Positions 1 through 11,439 of a DNA stretch of 64,000 nucleotides are shown here, one piece after another. The stretch spans positions 236,883,922 to 236,947,921 of the forward strand of contig NC_081406.1 in assembly GCF_030272615.1 (NCBI RefSeq). Direction: 5' to 3'. Within the stretch, counting starts at the first letter, position 1. The number at the start of each line of letters is the position of its first letter. The stretch is from Cryptomeria japonica. Lineage: Eukaryota > Streptophyta > Pinopsida > Cupressales > Cupressaceae. The translations under genes were made by a program, and so were the position numbers. The notes beneath the pieces are model-generated. The model did no database searches, was not told where the DNA came from, and was given only the letters and a program-made list of their open reading frames with translations.

Positions 1-55
1 TAATCAACTAATTCACCCCCCCCCCCCACTCTCAGTTGCCTCCCGGGTCCTAACA
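1..55 (+). repeat. 3' tail of the 5' LTR of element A
   Basis: These bases match the end of the 3' LTR (up to 5765), including the attcaccc poly-C run and the terminal cctaaca. The rest of the 5' LTR is outside the window. Confidence 0.9.
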
Positions 56-57
56 GT

Positions 58-69
58 TGGTATCAGAGC
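58..69 (+). promoter_or_regulatory. Primer binding site of element A (tRNA-iMet type)
   Basis: TGGTATCAGAGC lies two bases after the LTR end. It is complementary to the 3' end of plant initiator tRNA-Met, the usual primer of plant copia elements. Confidence 0.9.
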
Positions 70-112
70 ACAGTCCTCTTTTTGCAGAAGCCTAACAGCT
101 TGAGGAGATCCT

Positions 113-1015
113 ATGGTAACTAAGATTTTTAGAAAGGACAGTCCAAAACTTGATGGAACCAACTATGGTATATGGAAGATCACAATGGAGACAAACCGAA
201 TTACATTGGAAGAGACATATGGGATGTTACAAAAAATGGTTATGTTGGTCCTACACCGAATCAACCTAATCCACCAACATTGGGTAAAGATCAAGAGAAT
301 TATTGCAAAGCAAGAGAAGCACTTTTGAGCGCATTATCAGACCAGCAAATCATGGGATTATCAGACCGATCTACTGCTAAAGCTATTTGGGATAAATTTG
401 AGACACTGAATGAAGGTGATACCACTATCAAAATTGCAAAACTAGAATGCTTCCAAGTCAGGTATGAAAATTTGAAAATGGAAGAAGATGAAAGAATTTA
501 TGTTTTTCATGGAAAGAGTTAATGAAATTGTTTTGGGAATACAATGTTGTGGAGGATCCTTAAGTGAAGATGAAATTGTTTCTAAATTTTTAAGAGCATT
601 GTCACCAGCATACAAAATGAAAGTAACTACTATTAATAAGTTGAGAACAATGCCTAATACATCAGTATCTAGATATACCTTGGTTGGAAAACTTTCAGAA
701 TTTAAGCTTAAGGAATTTGGTCATGTTGCTACAATTAAAACAGATTTGGCCTTCAAAGCATCATCATCATCTGCAACATCATCATCATCATCTGACAAAT
801 CTTATTGGAAAGCACTTTATGCAAGAGAGATTGAAGATATCATAAGAGAAAATGAAGAACTGGAAGAACATGAAGCACTATTTGCAAGGAAAATGTCTAA
901 AGGTCTAGTTGGAAGCAAGTATGAAGGTAAAGCACCATTTAAATGTTTTAACTACAATAAATTTGGTCATATGGCATCTAGATGTCCTGATAGACATGGA
1001 AGATTGAGAGAGGAA
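113..1015 (+). pseudogene. gag: Copia Gag of element A (frameshifted)
   Basis: Gag packages the RNA into virus-like particles. The ATG at 113 starts MVTKIFRKDSPKLDG, followed by the copia Gag hallmark NYGIWK. The frame shifts near 205 and again near 500, so three frames are needed to follow it. The zinc knuckle at 944-985 should read C-x2-C-x4-H-x4-C, but its second cysteine is tyrosine (CFNYNKFGH...RC), so it would bind zinc poorly. A Ser-rich linker lies at 755-800. Confidence 0.88.
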
Positions 1016-4000
1016 GCTAAAAGAGCATATAAGTCTAACCCTAAATATCAGAGATATAGATTTAAGAAGAATAGAGACAAATCATGTTACTATGTTGATG
1101 AAGGAGTTACTCATGATTATGATGAAGAACCGGCAGACAATGGATGGGATTTTGATGCAATAAAAGAAGATCAACCGGTACCTACTATTCCACTAGTAGA
1201 GCAAGCCCTGGCAGCTAAAATTGAAGAAAAGGATGAATGGATCATAGATTTCGGATGTTCACATCATATGACTAGTGATAAAAGTAAATTCTTATCTTTT
1301 CAGGAATATAGTGGAGGTCTAGTAAGATTTGGGGATGATAAAGCTTGTTTTATCAAAGGAAAAGGCACTATATCTTTGGATGGTAAGCACAATACTGACA
1401 ATGTTTATTATGTTGAAGGTTTGAAGCATAATCTTTTGAGTGTTGGTTAATTAGTTGAAAAGGGTTTTCAGTTACAGTTCAAGAATGGTAAATCCAAAAT
1501 CATGAACAGAACTGGTTTGGAGATTGCAACTGGTAATCAGACTAAAGGTAATATCTTTCATTTGAATAATAGTGAAAAGACATGCTTGATTGCACATATT
1601 GATGAAATTTGGTTATGGCATAAGAGACTTTGTCATGTAAATTTTGATTGCATTGTAAAGATTAGTTCAACTAAGGCAGTAAGGGATTTACCTAAGATTG
1701 TGAAACCTCATAATCCGGTATATAAAGAATGTCAAATGGGAAAGCAAGTTAGAACAACTTTTAAGATTATTCTGAGAAATCCATTAATGTTCTTGATTTA
1801 ATCCATACTGACTTGTGTGGTCCGGCAAGAACAAGAAGTCTACAGGGAGATAGATACTTTATGATAATTATTGATGATTATTCTAGAATGTGTTGGGTTA
1901 CTTTTCTCAGGGAGAAATCAAAAGCTTTTGGAAAATTCAAACTATTCAAGGCAATGGTAGAGAATGAAACCAGTAAGAAAATCAAATGTTTGAGATCAGA
2001 TCAAGGAGGAGAATTTACATCTAAGGAGTTTAATACATTTTGTAAAGTTAATGGAATCAAAAGACTACTATCAACACCCCGGACACCTTAGCAAAATGGA
2101 ATTGTGGAAAGGAAGAACAAAACTATTCTGGATGCAGCTAGAAGCATGATATTGGAAGCAAATATACCTCATGTGTATTGGAGAGAAGCAGTGAATACAA
2201 TGGTTTACACTTTTAACAGAGTTCACATCAAAGGTGAAACCGGTAAGAACCCTTATGAACTATGGTTTGGTAATACTCCTACTCTTAAATATTTCAGAAT
2301 ATCTAGAAGAAAATGTTATATTAGGAGAGATGAGTATATTGATAAATTTGATCCTAGAAGTGATGAAGGAATATTTCTTGGTTATTTATCTAAGAGCAAG
2401 GCATATAGATGTTTTAATAAAAGATTGCAGAAGATCATTGAGAGTGCTAATGTGAAGATAGGTGAACAATTTAGAGGAAATTCAAGGTCTATAGATTTTG
2501 AACCAGTAGTTGAGATGACCATAAATGAACCAATAGAGAGTGTGGATCTAGTCACATTGGCATCATCAGATAATTCCCTAGTGACTGAAGAACAACAGCA
2601 TGTGAATAAACCCAGGTATGTAAGACTGAATCACTCAGAAAATCAAATAATTGGGAATAAGTATCAAGGAGTTATGATGAGAGGAAGACTAGAAAATGAA
2701 GAGGTGTGTTTAATTTCTCAAATTGAACCGGCATCTGTTATTGAAGCTTGTCAAGATGAACAATGGATTAAAGAAATGGAAGATGAATTAGAACAAATTG
2801 AAAAGAACAATACATGGACATTAGTTCCCCAACCTAAAGACAAAAATGTAATTGGAACTAAATGGGTATTCAGATATAAACTTAATGAAGATGGTAAGGT
2901 AATCAGGAACAAAGCAAGATTAGTGTGTAAAGGATATTCACAGAAAGAGGGAATTGATTATAATGAAACCTTTGCACCGGTAGCTAGAATTGAGGCAATC
3001 GTATTATTTCTTGCATTTGCAGCTCACAAAAACTATAAAGTATATCAGATGGATGTAAAATGTGCATTTCTGAATGGTGATCTTGAATAGGAAGTTTACA
3101 TTGAACAACCTGATGGATTTTCAATGACAAATAATGAAGATATGGTTTGCAGATTAAGGAAAGCTTTGTATGGATTGAAGTAAGCTCCTAGAGTTTGGTA
3201 TGCTAGATTAGACAAATATATTTTGAAGCTTGGATACACTAAAGGTAATATTGAAAACAACTTAAATTTCAAAGTGACTAATGATGACATCTTGGTTATT
3301 TAATTTTTTGTTGATGATATCATTTTTGGAGGAGAAGATGGATTGTGTAAAAACTTTGCTAATAAGATGTAGGAAGAATTTGAAATGCCTATGATTGGGG
3401 AGATAAAATTCTTTATAGGATTGCAGATTTCACATATTGATAAAGGTATATTCATATGTCAAACAAAATACTTGAAGGAACTATTGAATAAATTTGGTAT
3501 GGAAAATTCCAAACCGGTAAGTACTCATATGACTACAACTGACAAATTGACATTGGAGGATGATTCAGCTCTTGTTAATCCGACAAGATACAAATCTATG
3601 ATTGGAGATTTATTGTATTTAACACAACCAAAACCTGATATAATGAATGCAGTATGTATTGTTTCAAGATTTCAAGTAATCCTAAAGAAAAACATGAATC
3701 GGCAGTAAAAAGGATTTTCTGATATCTACAAGGTACAACAAATCTTGGTTTATGGTATCCTAAAGATGAAAATTTTGATTTATGTGCATACACCAGTGCA
3801 AATTGGGCAGGAGATGTAGATGACAGAAAAAGTACCACTGGTGGAGCGTTCTTTCTTGGTAGCAGATTGATTCCATGGTTGAGCAAGAAACAGAGTTGTA
3901 CATCATTATCAACAACAAAATTAGAATATGTTGCAGCAACAACTAATTGTACTCGGGTATTATGGATTAAGAAAATGTTGAAGGACATCAAGGTAAAATG

Positions 4001-4259
4001 CAAAGAACCAATAATTATTTATTGTGATAATTCAGCAGTAATTGATATATCAAATAATCTGGTATTTCACTCTAAGACTAAACATGTTTCTATCAAATAT
4101 AATTTTTTGAAAGAGAATGTTGAAGCAAAAGAAGTAAGATTGCTTTATGTGAATACTAAATTGGAGATTGTAGGTATCTTTACTAAGCCTTTGCCTAAGG
4201 AAACTTTTGAATATCTCAAAGAGCAGCTTGGGGTAATACCCTCACCGGTAGAGACTTAG
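1016..4259 (+). pseudogene. pol: Copia Pol of element A: protease, integrase, RT, RNase H (decayed)
   Basis: Domains in order: aspartic protease at about 1225-1450, where the active site reads DFG (1247-1255) instead of DSG/DTG; GAG-pre-integrase with WLWHKRLCH near 1612; integrase core with TDLCG, RSDQGGEF and VERKN, so the D, D, E residues remain; RT from about 2750 with FVDD near 3310; RNase H from about 3790 with DRKSTTGG and the C-terminal GIFTKPLP. In-frame stops: TAA 1448, TAG 2089, TAG 3088, TAA 3181, TAA near 3301, TAG 3370. Frameshifts lie near 1765 and 3680. Several stops fall where relatives have Gln, consistent with C-to-T decay. The reading frame ends at 4259. Confidence 0.92.
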
Positions 4260-4607
4260 ACAGTTAAAGATTGGTATCAAACTAGCAGAAATAACATAGA
4301 AACCTTTTTTCTAGCTTTGATGGATGAGAGCTACTTCTCAGGGGGAGTAGTTGATTATAACAATTGGTTATATGAAGTTCTTGTATGTTCTAGTATTTAT
4401 ATTGCTTTGGCATTTGATGTCAAAGGGGGAGAGATATCTATGGAAAAACTTTGTATGTAGGAAACATTATCCTAGGGGGAGTGATTTTGATTTTCATTTA
4501 TGGTATTGATCTATTCTGGTGATTGTTAGTTTTTAGTTTTTGGCATTCTGTTTTGGCACTTAGATGTTTTTCCATCTTGTGTTACCATCAATGCCAAAGG
4601 GGGAGAT
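4260..4607 (+). promoter_or_regulatory. Spacer with four polypurine tracts, element A
   Basis: Non-coding. GGGGGAG-type tracts occur at 4341-4347, 4432-4441, 4475-4481 and 4596-4606. The last one abuts the 3' LTR and is the likely primer for plus-strand DNA synthesis. Just before it, gtgttaccatcaatg (4579-4593) is an imperfect inverted match to cattgatgtcaacac inside the LTR (4642-4656). Confidence 0.8.
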
Positions 4608-5765
4608 TGTTGGTATTATGGATGTGTTGCATTAGTTTTGTCATTGATGTCAACACTTATCCTTCTAGAGATCTTTGGTTATGTTGAACTAGCACATTGT
4701 GTTCACCGGCATGTTCAATGACTTATGCACAGTCACTGATATATTGTTCACCGGTAGGTTGTATTGTTCACCGGCACAGAGGATGAATTGTTATCATCTA
4801 GAGATCACTTGGTTATGTCAAAGACATGGTTTGGATACTTAGTTTTGGTGTTTTGGTTAATGGTCTAATCGGGTTGACATATTTGTTGTTATTGGCAAAC
4901 TAGTCTAGGTTATGGACCGGTATGCATTATCTATTCCAGATCAGCACGACACGTTATGAAGATGATTTATTAATTGGATATTGTTGTAAATGTATTGAGC
5001 CGACATGATGCATCACATCTTGACTTATTTGCAGTTGATTTTATTGTAATATTCTTAGTAAGCCAACATGATGCATCGCATCATGACTTATTTGTAATTC
5101 ATTTTATTGTAATATTCTTAGTAAGCCGACCTACACATTTGGTCTTAGGTTTTGGTATATATGTAAGATCTCCTTTGTGAGATGGTATGTAGAGAGGATA
5201 TATGGTATGTAAGGTTATGGTATTGTAACATGGTATGTGCGAATATTGAAGATCATATGAGCAGACGATAGAGAAGGTTCAAGGAAGGTTTGAAGGTGAT
5301 TATCAAAGCTTATTCGGTATTGGATCCAACATTGGAAGTGCTACTTTGAGCAGTACACTATCATTGGATTTAACCATCCAATTATAGTCAATGTGACTCC
5401 TATTTTGTGATTGAGCAGTGAGCTCTAGGTGGTTGGCCTTTCTACATGTGCAGACCCCATTTGTATACACATACTATCTATAGTAGTATCATCTGATTGT
5501 GGGTAAGGTTTTCCACCATGGTTTTTCCCCTTATAGGGTCTCCACATACAAATATTTGTGTTATGTGTTGTGGATGTTGTTTCTCTTTTTGTTTTATGCA
5601 TTAAGTTTCACCAGTATTGATATTAACTATTAATCTGTTAACCGACATTAAGTTTAGTTTACCGGTATTAAGTATCAAGTTTTATTAAGTTGTATTTGGG
5701 TTGAAATTCATAGTCAACTGATTCACCCCCCCCCCCCCCTCTCAGTTGCCTCTCGGGTCCTAACA
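4608..5765 (+). repeat. 3' LTR of element A
   Basis: Starts TGTTGGTATT directly after the polypurine tract and ends CCTAACA, the same end as at 55. It holds the copia LTR cassette ccaccatggtttttcccc near 5514 and the attcaccc poly-C run near 5721-5740. A solo copy of the same LTR lies at 57694-58761 on the other strand. Confidence 0.93.
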
Positions 5766-6310
5766 AATAAAATTTTAGCCATTGATCTACGATCATCAAA
5801 TGGTTTAAAATCATTGATGATTTTAGGTACGTGTCACGTGTCAAAGAGTTTGCGCTTATCGATACATCGTGCAGAGTCCAAACTCAATGTGATGTACCGA
5901 TGTGATGTGATGTGGCTTGTCTATTAATGGCAATGAATTCATGAAATCGCCAATAAAATATATATTTTTTCATAAATAACAAAATATTAGCCAAACAAAT
6001 TAAATAATTTTCAAGCGGTGGATAAAAATCGCCAATACACTTAAATATTTTTTCCTTCGGAGTAAAAATTTCCGCCCATACAATTATATATTTGTTCCTT
6101 TAAACAAAAATATTTGCCTCCTAAATTATATATTTTCCCCACAGAACAAGGTATTATTTGCCATAATTTTATGGAATTTTCAAAAAAAAATCTATTTTGA
6201 AAAAAATTTCACCATCAATATGAAAATTCCCCCCCCCCCACCAAAATAATGCTTGATTCGCCAGAGTTTTACAGTTTTTCTCGGGGGGTGCTTTCTTAAA
6301 GTTATCCCTG
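5766..6310 (-). mobile_element. Terminal segment of a hAT transposon (copy 1)
   Basis: Reverse complement of the left end of the large hAT at 16759-17410. The shared order runs from the terminus CAGGGATAACTTTAAG (at 6310, reading left) through GGCGA-bearing subterminal sequence to the part broken by element A at 5765. The element would continue left of element A, outside the window. Its terminus cuts straight into the element B reading frame, and atgctaac (6311-6318) is the candidate half of an 8-bp TSD. It carries one copy of a 41-bp subterminal unit that is doubled in the larger copy. Confidence 0.82.
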
Positions 6311-9079
6311 ATGCTAACCAGTGCCACCTTTGACAACCAGCCGATGCGAATTAGCACCATCAGGGACAAAGATGTTCAATTTGCAAGCATAGTAATCGAA
6401 TACAAGGTAACACAATCCAACTGGTTGAACTTTGCTTCTAGTTCATGTATCTATTGTGCACACAAGATGGTAAAAGAAAATGAGAAATATGATCTATGTC
6501 AATGGATGTGTGATGAATTGATTTTGAATTTGGAAAAGACTAAGAGAGAAAAGAAAGGTACATTCCTGTATGGAAATCTCATTGTTTGTTTAATGTTTTT
6601 CTTTCCAAATGAGATACCGGGATCTGATAAGAGGCAATGGGCCTTTGATATACCAGTGGGAAAACAAATTAAGGATGCCTTGAGGAATTTGGGATAGGAC
6701 AGAGACTCCATTATGTGGGGTTATTTCAAAGCAACAAAGAAGAGGGGAAGGATTCTTAAGCATGTAGTTGATAAATACTCTACCGATATATGCCTCATGG
6801 TCAAAAAGGATGAAACTTTAATGGAGGCAGTGTAGCCTAGAACAATCTAGGTTACTAAAATGGGCTATGAGGTTGATGCAAATATCTTGGACCTTTATGC
6901 CAAGATGGTTATAGATGCCTCGGTTGATGAGAAGGAGAAAACTTTTGGAACTGCAAAGCAGAAGGAATCAGAAGTGCAGATTATTTTTAGCAAAAATAAA
7001 AGGGAAGGACAAATAAATAAGGTTGGATAGGTTGTCCAAAATATGTCCTCTAAGATTAAACAAATCATTGGTTTAGCAGAGACATCTCCTCTGGAAACAT
7101 TACAGGATTCTCTGGTAGCAAGAACTGGCAAGGGTATAATAAAGAGGAAGAAACCAGAGAACTTCATTGCCCCTTTTGCATCTAGTTCTGAGAGTGGGGA
7201 AGAACCCCCAAAGATTCCTAAGAGCTATATGAGAATTCAAAGGAAGAAGCCTGATGAAAGGAAGTTGCAGAAAACCAAAGTCACTCCTCCAGCAGCTCAG
7301 AAGAAAATTTTGAAGGAGAGGAAGGCTACTAAGAAAAGAAAACCAGTCAAGGAGTCTGGTCCCACTCCCGGTAAGAAAAAGAAATCTGATCTAGATACAA
7401 CTCCTGAATCTGGAAAAAGCATTAAGGTTATTGGTCCTCTTTATGTTGTTGAATTAATTGATCAAATTAGAAAGGATTGTATTTTGAGTAATATACAACA
7501 TTATTATGTTGATATGGATGATAAAGAACAAAAGGAAATAGAAGAAGCAGTTTTGTTATACTTAGATATATATAAGAAAGCTTTACTTGAGATTGAGAAG
7601 AAAATACTGGCAGATTTATATAATAAGTTAGATGCTAAGAGATTATCTGCTATTGAGGAAGATAAACACATAAAGGTTTAGGAATTGTTGATTGTTTGTG
7701 GTGATATCATTGTAGATGAGATGCAGCAGTGTCTAGATGTTGCTAATAAAATAATTTTCCAGAGTAGACACTGGCATATAAGTCTTATGGTGGGCAAAGT
7801 AAATAAAATAGTCAAGGAAACCCACGAAGCATGGGTTAAATTCTTTGTTAATAAACTAGGTTTTTTAACATCACCAGATACACCTCATAAGTCTAACATT
7901 CCAAACATCCCGGTTGATGCTAAGGGTAAAGGTATACTAGGTGAAGATCCACTCATTTTGGAATAGAAAATAACTGAAGGCATTGCTCCGGTAGTAACAC
8001 CTGTATAGGATGTAGAGATCAATAAACCAGTAGATAATATTGAGGACAATTTTCCTCCAATAATTGATGTTGATATAATTGAAATTAATGAGGTAGAGGC
8101 AGAAGAAATAGCTGCACTAAGTGGCAAAGCCACCGGTGTTGAGGAGAAGGTAAAGGACAAAGTCGAACAGAAAGAAGAGGAGAAAGAACAGGTTGAATAG
8201 ACTGAAGTCAGGGTATCAGAACCTTCATCGGTTGTTAGTCCCTCATTGCTGGCACTTGACTCATCTAGTCAAGAAGATTTTGGTCATTTTGAGAAGAAGA
8301 ATATTGAGAAGCTGAGCAGTTTTGAATTAATGTTTATTGCAGCTCAAAAATTGAAGAAAGAAGGATCGCAGGATAAGAAGGTTATTGAGCAAGCAATTCC
8401 AATTTCGCAGTAGCTCACACCAGAATGCAAGATAGATCAGGTTGCAAGTCCCTCCAGTAAGTTGAAAGGTTTGACTGAGCACATTGCAAAAGAGTACAAA
8501 ACTCTTCAACAAGTGTCAAACCGGCAATTGGTGGAAAGATATAATGCAACTAGGAAGGTCACTTGTGATAATATGATCACATCAGACAAAGCTAAGCTAA
8601 CAGATGAAATTACAAGGATTGATGAAGCACTTCACCAATGTAGTCATATATACTGATCTTTCACTAATACAACCAAACTAACAATAGACCTGGATAATAA
8701 AATTAAGGCAGATAAGGACAAGTTGGAACAGCTTGTAGTCAGTTTTGATGGTACTGAGTCATTGACCAGCTCTGTTGATGGTCAAATTTTTCTTTTAGAG
8801 TCAGAAACTTCAGCCTTGGAGAAGGAAAAGGATAAGTTAATTTGGCACGCTAGAGAATTAAGAGATTTGGTCAGTCCTCATCTTAATACTTTGTTACTTC
8901 ATAAGCGAGAATGTATGGATCAGATGAATATGCCCATACCAGCAACCCTAATAGAAGAATAATTGCACACTTACATTCTGAAGGGGTTTGTATCAATCTT
9001 GGGAACTTTAAAGACCAGCTAGGATACTTATTAGGCATTTTTGAAGGGTGCTTATCCAGATATTTTCAAGTACATCTAG
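6311..9079 (+). pseudogene. Extra ORF of retroelement B, homologous to the extra ORF of element C
   Basis: One reading frame stays open for about 920 codons without a frameshift; it is broken only by point stops: TAG at 6695, 6833, 6848, 7028, 7679, 7964, 8006, 8198, 8411, 9020 and 9032, TGA at 8654, TAA at 8960. Its N-terminus was removed by the hAT insertion, so the ATG at 6311 is fortuitous. It aligns by eye with the ORF at 44914-48195: LTSATFDNQPM against LTSSTSDSRGM, then PVGKQIKDAL against PVTKQIKESI, then LMEAV..., then MGYEV, then a Lys-rich linker. The C-terminal third is Glu/Lys-rich and probably coiled coil. It lies just before the polypurine tract and 3' LTR, where Sireviruses may carry an additional ORF. 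No enzyme motif was recognised. Confidence 0.75.
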
Positions 9080-9334
9080 ATCTGGTAATCACAATTTTTA
9101 TTTGTATGGAATTTCATTCATTTCTAATTTTTTGCCTCGGACTTTGGCATTGTTGTCAAAGGGGGAGAGGTTGGATGTGAAAAATGTTAAGGGACATAAT
9201 AAGTAATGTATAGATCAAGGGGAGAAGCCTTCTGAGACCAGCTTTGGGAGTTCAGATTTTAGACAAGAACTGGTACAACACTTCAATGATCCATTTTTCA
9301 CATGAGTGTTGTCATCAATACCAAAGGGGGAGAT
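9080..9334 (+). promoter_or_regulatory. Spacer with three polypurine tracts, element B
   Basis: Purine tracts lie at 9158-9169 (aaagggggagag), 9217-9226 and 9323-9333 (aaagggggaga, directly before the LTR). The motif gtgttgtcatcaat (9306-9319) sits just upstream of the last tract and is nearly complementary to attgatggcaacac in the LTR (9374-9387). Confidence 0.75.
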
Positions 9335-10218
9335 TGCTGGCAATTGACACTCATCTGGGTTCTAGGTGTTGTCATTGATGGCAACACACTTCATGGTAGA
9401 TCTGGCATTCATATCATTGGCATTCAAGGAACTGACAGGCATGTAACCGACAAACTTGGAACTAGTATTATAAGGCCAACATAGGAGATTGATCTAACAA
9501 ACATGGAAGCGGCAACGTTCATATAGTTTTATGTTTATATTTTGTCTGGGCCAACATGTCTCATATCTTTTGTAATATGATTGTAAGCCAACATAAGGCA
9601 TTTATGTTTATACATGTAAAAGGGTATATAAGTCAATCCGGTTAGGTCATTTTGGATATACAGAGATGTGATAGGTTATGTGATGTTATGCGAGCGAGAT
9701 CTTGATTGACAAAATACGAATGTAAAGATTTGTAGTCGGTCTTGGTTATTTGTCTAGAGGATTGGAGAGTGATCTAAGTTACCAGTAAGGGAGGTTACAG
9801 TATAAATCGGTATAGATAGTGCTTAAACCAGAACTCATCTAGCATGTCAGATGCACATTCAAAGTTCAGATTTTGTTTGTAATTCAATATTTCATACATA
9901 TAGTCAGTAAGACTCCTTTGTGATGAGCAGTGCGCTCTAGGTTGTTGGCCTTTCTGCATGTGCACGTCCCTCTTGTAATATTTATTCATTTGGACAGTGG
10001 ATAGCTATTGTGGTTACTAATCCCACCATGGTTTTTCCTCTTTGAGGTTTTCTACGTATAATTATCTATGTTATGGTGTTGATTCTTGTGGTTGCATTGC
10101 TATTACTTGTTACTTTCTTTTATGCATACCCATTAATAAGTGGATTAAGGTTAAAAATATTTTAACCGACAGAACATTGATTCACCCCCCCCCCTCTTAG
10201 TGTTCTTGGATCCCAACA
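9335..10218 (+). repeat. 3' LTR of element B
   Basis: Starts TGCTGGCAATTGACACTC after the polypurine tract and ends GGATCCCAACA. It holds the palindrome-like gtgttgtcattgatggcaac near 9366, the cassette cccaccatggtttttcc near 10021, and the poly-C run near 10182-10195. The LTR at 61755-62633 (minus) is the same family: it starts TGTTGGAAATTGACACTC. The 5' partner is not in the window, so no TSD can be checked. Confidence 0.85.
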
Positions 10219-11439
10219 GAAGGGTCATTGTCACACAAAAGCATTGGAACATTTTCAAGCCTGGAAGAAGAGAAGAAGAGATGGATCGCATTCCTACACA
10301 TGAGCACTATGCTGAGAGGGTTCATCGTTATGAGAGGCCTGCTTGCTATGGACCACTGGTATGTACCACTAACCTCCTATATGAAAAGACTAGGTTAGGG
10401 TTTGGGTTTGAGGGGGAAAACGCATTTGGTGCGATCACCTGTGGTAGGCTAGGTTAGGATTTGGGTTTGAGGGGGAAGGGGGCATGTGGTGCGAGCACCC
10501 ATGCCAGTTGAGGTTAAGGTCCTAGGTTAGGGGGGTTCGGCGTATAGGACTGTGGCATAGCGCAAGCGCCATGGTTTTGGTGTGAGCACTGAATGAATCA
10601 ACATAAGCACTAGAAGGGGAGGGAAATGAAGAATTTGATTATTAAAGGTATAGAAGATGGCTTGAGGGGGTCATGAATGTCTTAGAAATAGAATAGGGCC
10701 TAGAATGGCATGAGATAATGAAGTGGCTTGCGTGGATACAGGCTAATTTGGGGCCATTGGCATCGAGGGAGTATTGGTCGGCGACCATGAGACTTTATAG
10801 GAAGCTGAGGGTAGATGAGTTGGAGATACTGGTCATACTAGGATTGCATTTTATCATCCAATGGCCAAGGATCCAAGCGCATACTGCCATGACGACCGTG
10901 CTAGTGGAGAGATGGGATAGCAAGACTTGCACTTTCCACCTACCCATAGGATAGGCAACAATTACTCTATTAGATGTATGGAGAATCTTGAAGATCCCCA
11001 TTTGCGCTATCATCCCTGAGTACCGACTGGATGCGGTAGATTTCTACCTTCGAGAGATTTGTGAGTATGACGCACTACTCATGTTGGATAGGAGCCAAAT
11101 GCATCTAGGTAGGGTGATGGAGATCCCACACATTCCTCGCCTATTACTTGTGATATGTGGGTTTCTGAGTGGATGGATGATGCCTGATCTAGGAGGGCAT
11201 GGATTTCCCATCAGATGGAGCCATTGTTTCTACTACATGGTACAAGACTATGCAAAGTATGCTTGGGGAGCAACGATGTTGGCTCAACTTTGTCATGATA
11301 TGCATCTTGTAGTATACAGGAATTATGCCAGTCTATCTATAAGGGTCACCCTTCTACACATATGGGCATGGGAACACCTCATGGTGACACAAAAACTTGG
11401 TGTACAAGATAGGAAAGCTCGACGACCTTATATCAATAG
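10219..11439 (+). pseudogene. Plant mobile domain (PMD) gene, part 1
   Basis: PMD proteins (PF10536, aminotransferase-like) occur in MAIN-type nuclear proteins and in many plant transposons. The stretch at 10718-11439 is one frame with a single TAG (10952) and shows the PMD pattern: VERWDSKTCTFHLPIG, then ATITLLDVW, then YAWGATMLAQLCHDM, then LLHIWAWEH. A shorter open frame at 10219-10360 (TQKHWNIFKPGRREEE...RPACYGPLV) ends at a possible GT donor (ggtatgt), so 10361 to about 10700 may be an intron. The gene continues at 12690, 38378 and 40208 after insertions. The upstream part was lost to LTR B. Confidence 0.78.
10389..10505 (+). repeat. Tandem duplication, period about 59 bp
   Basis: Two imperfect copies of a unit containing aggttagg-tttgggtttgaggggga, starting near 10392 and 10451, inside the proposed intron of the PMD gene. 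Confidence 0.65.

Larger units (their letters stand above)
1..5765 (+). mobile_element. Ty1/copia retrotransposon A (Sirevirus-like), 5' end cut by window edge
   Basis: Order seen: LTR tail (1-55), PBS matching initiator tRNA-Met, gag, protease, integrase, reverse transcriptase, RNase H, spacer with several G-rich purine tracts, 3' LTR. INT before RT defines Ty1/copia. Repeated purine tracts of the form GGGGGAG before the 3' LTR are a known Sirevirus trait. The coding region has frameshifts and stops, so the copy is dead. It is inserted into a hAT end: the bases after the 3' LTR (aataa, 5766-5770) match the hAT sequence at the break, but the left TSD lies outside the window. Confidence 0.93.

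Noticed and set aside
58-69. tRNA-Met gene
   Set aside because: Only the 12-nt complement of the tRNA 3' end is present, directly after an LTR, so it is a primer binding site. No tRNA or rRNA gene was found in the window.
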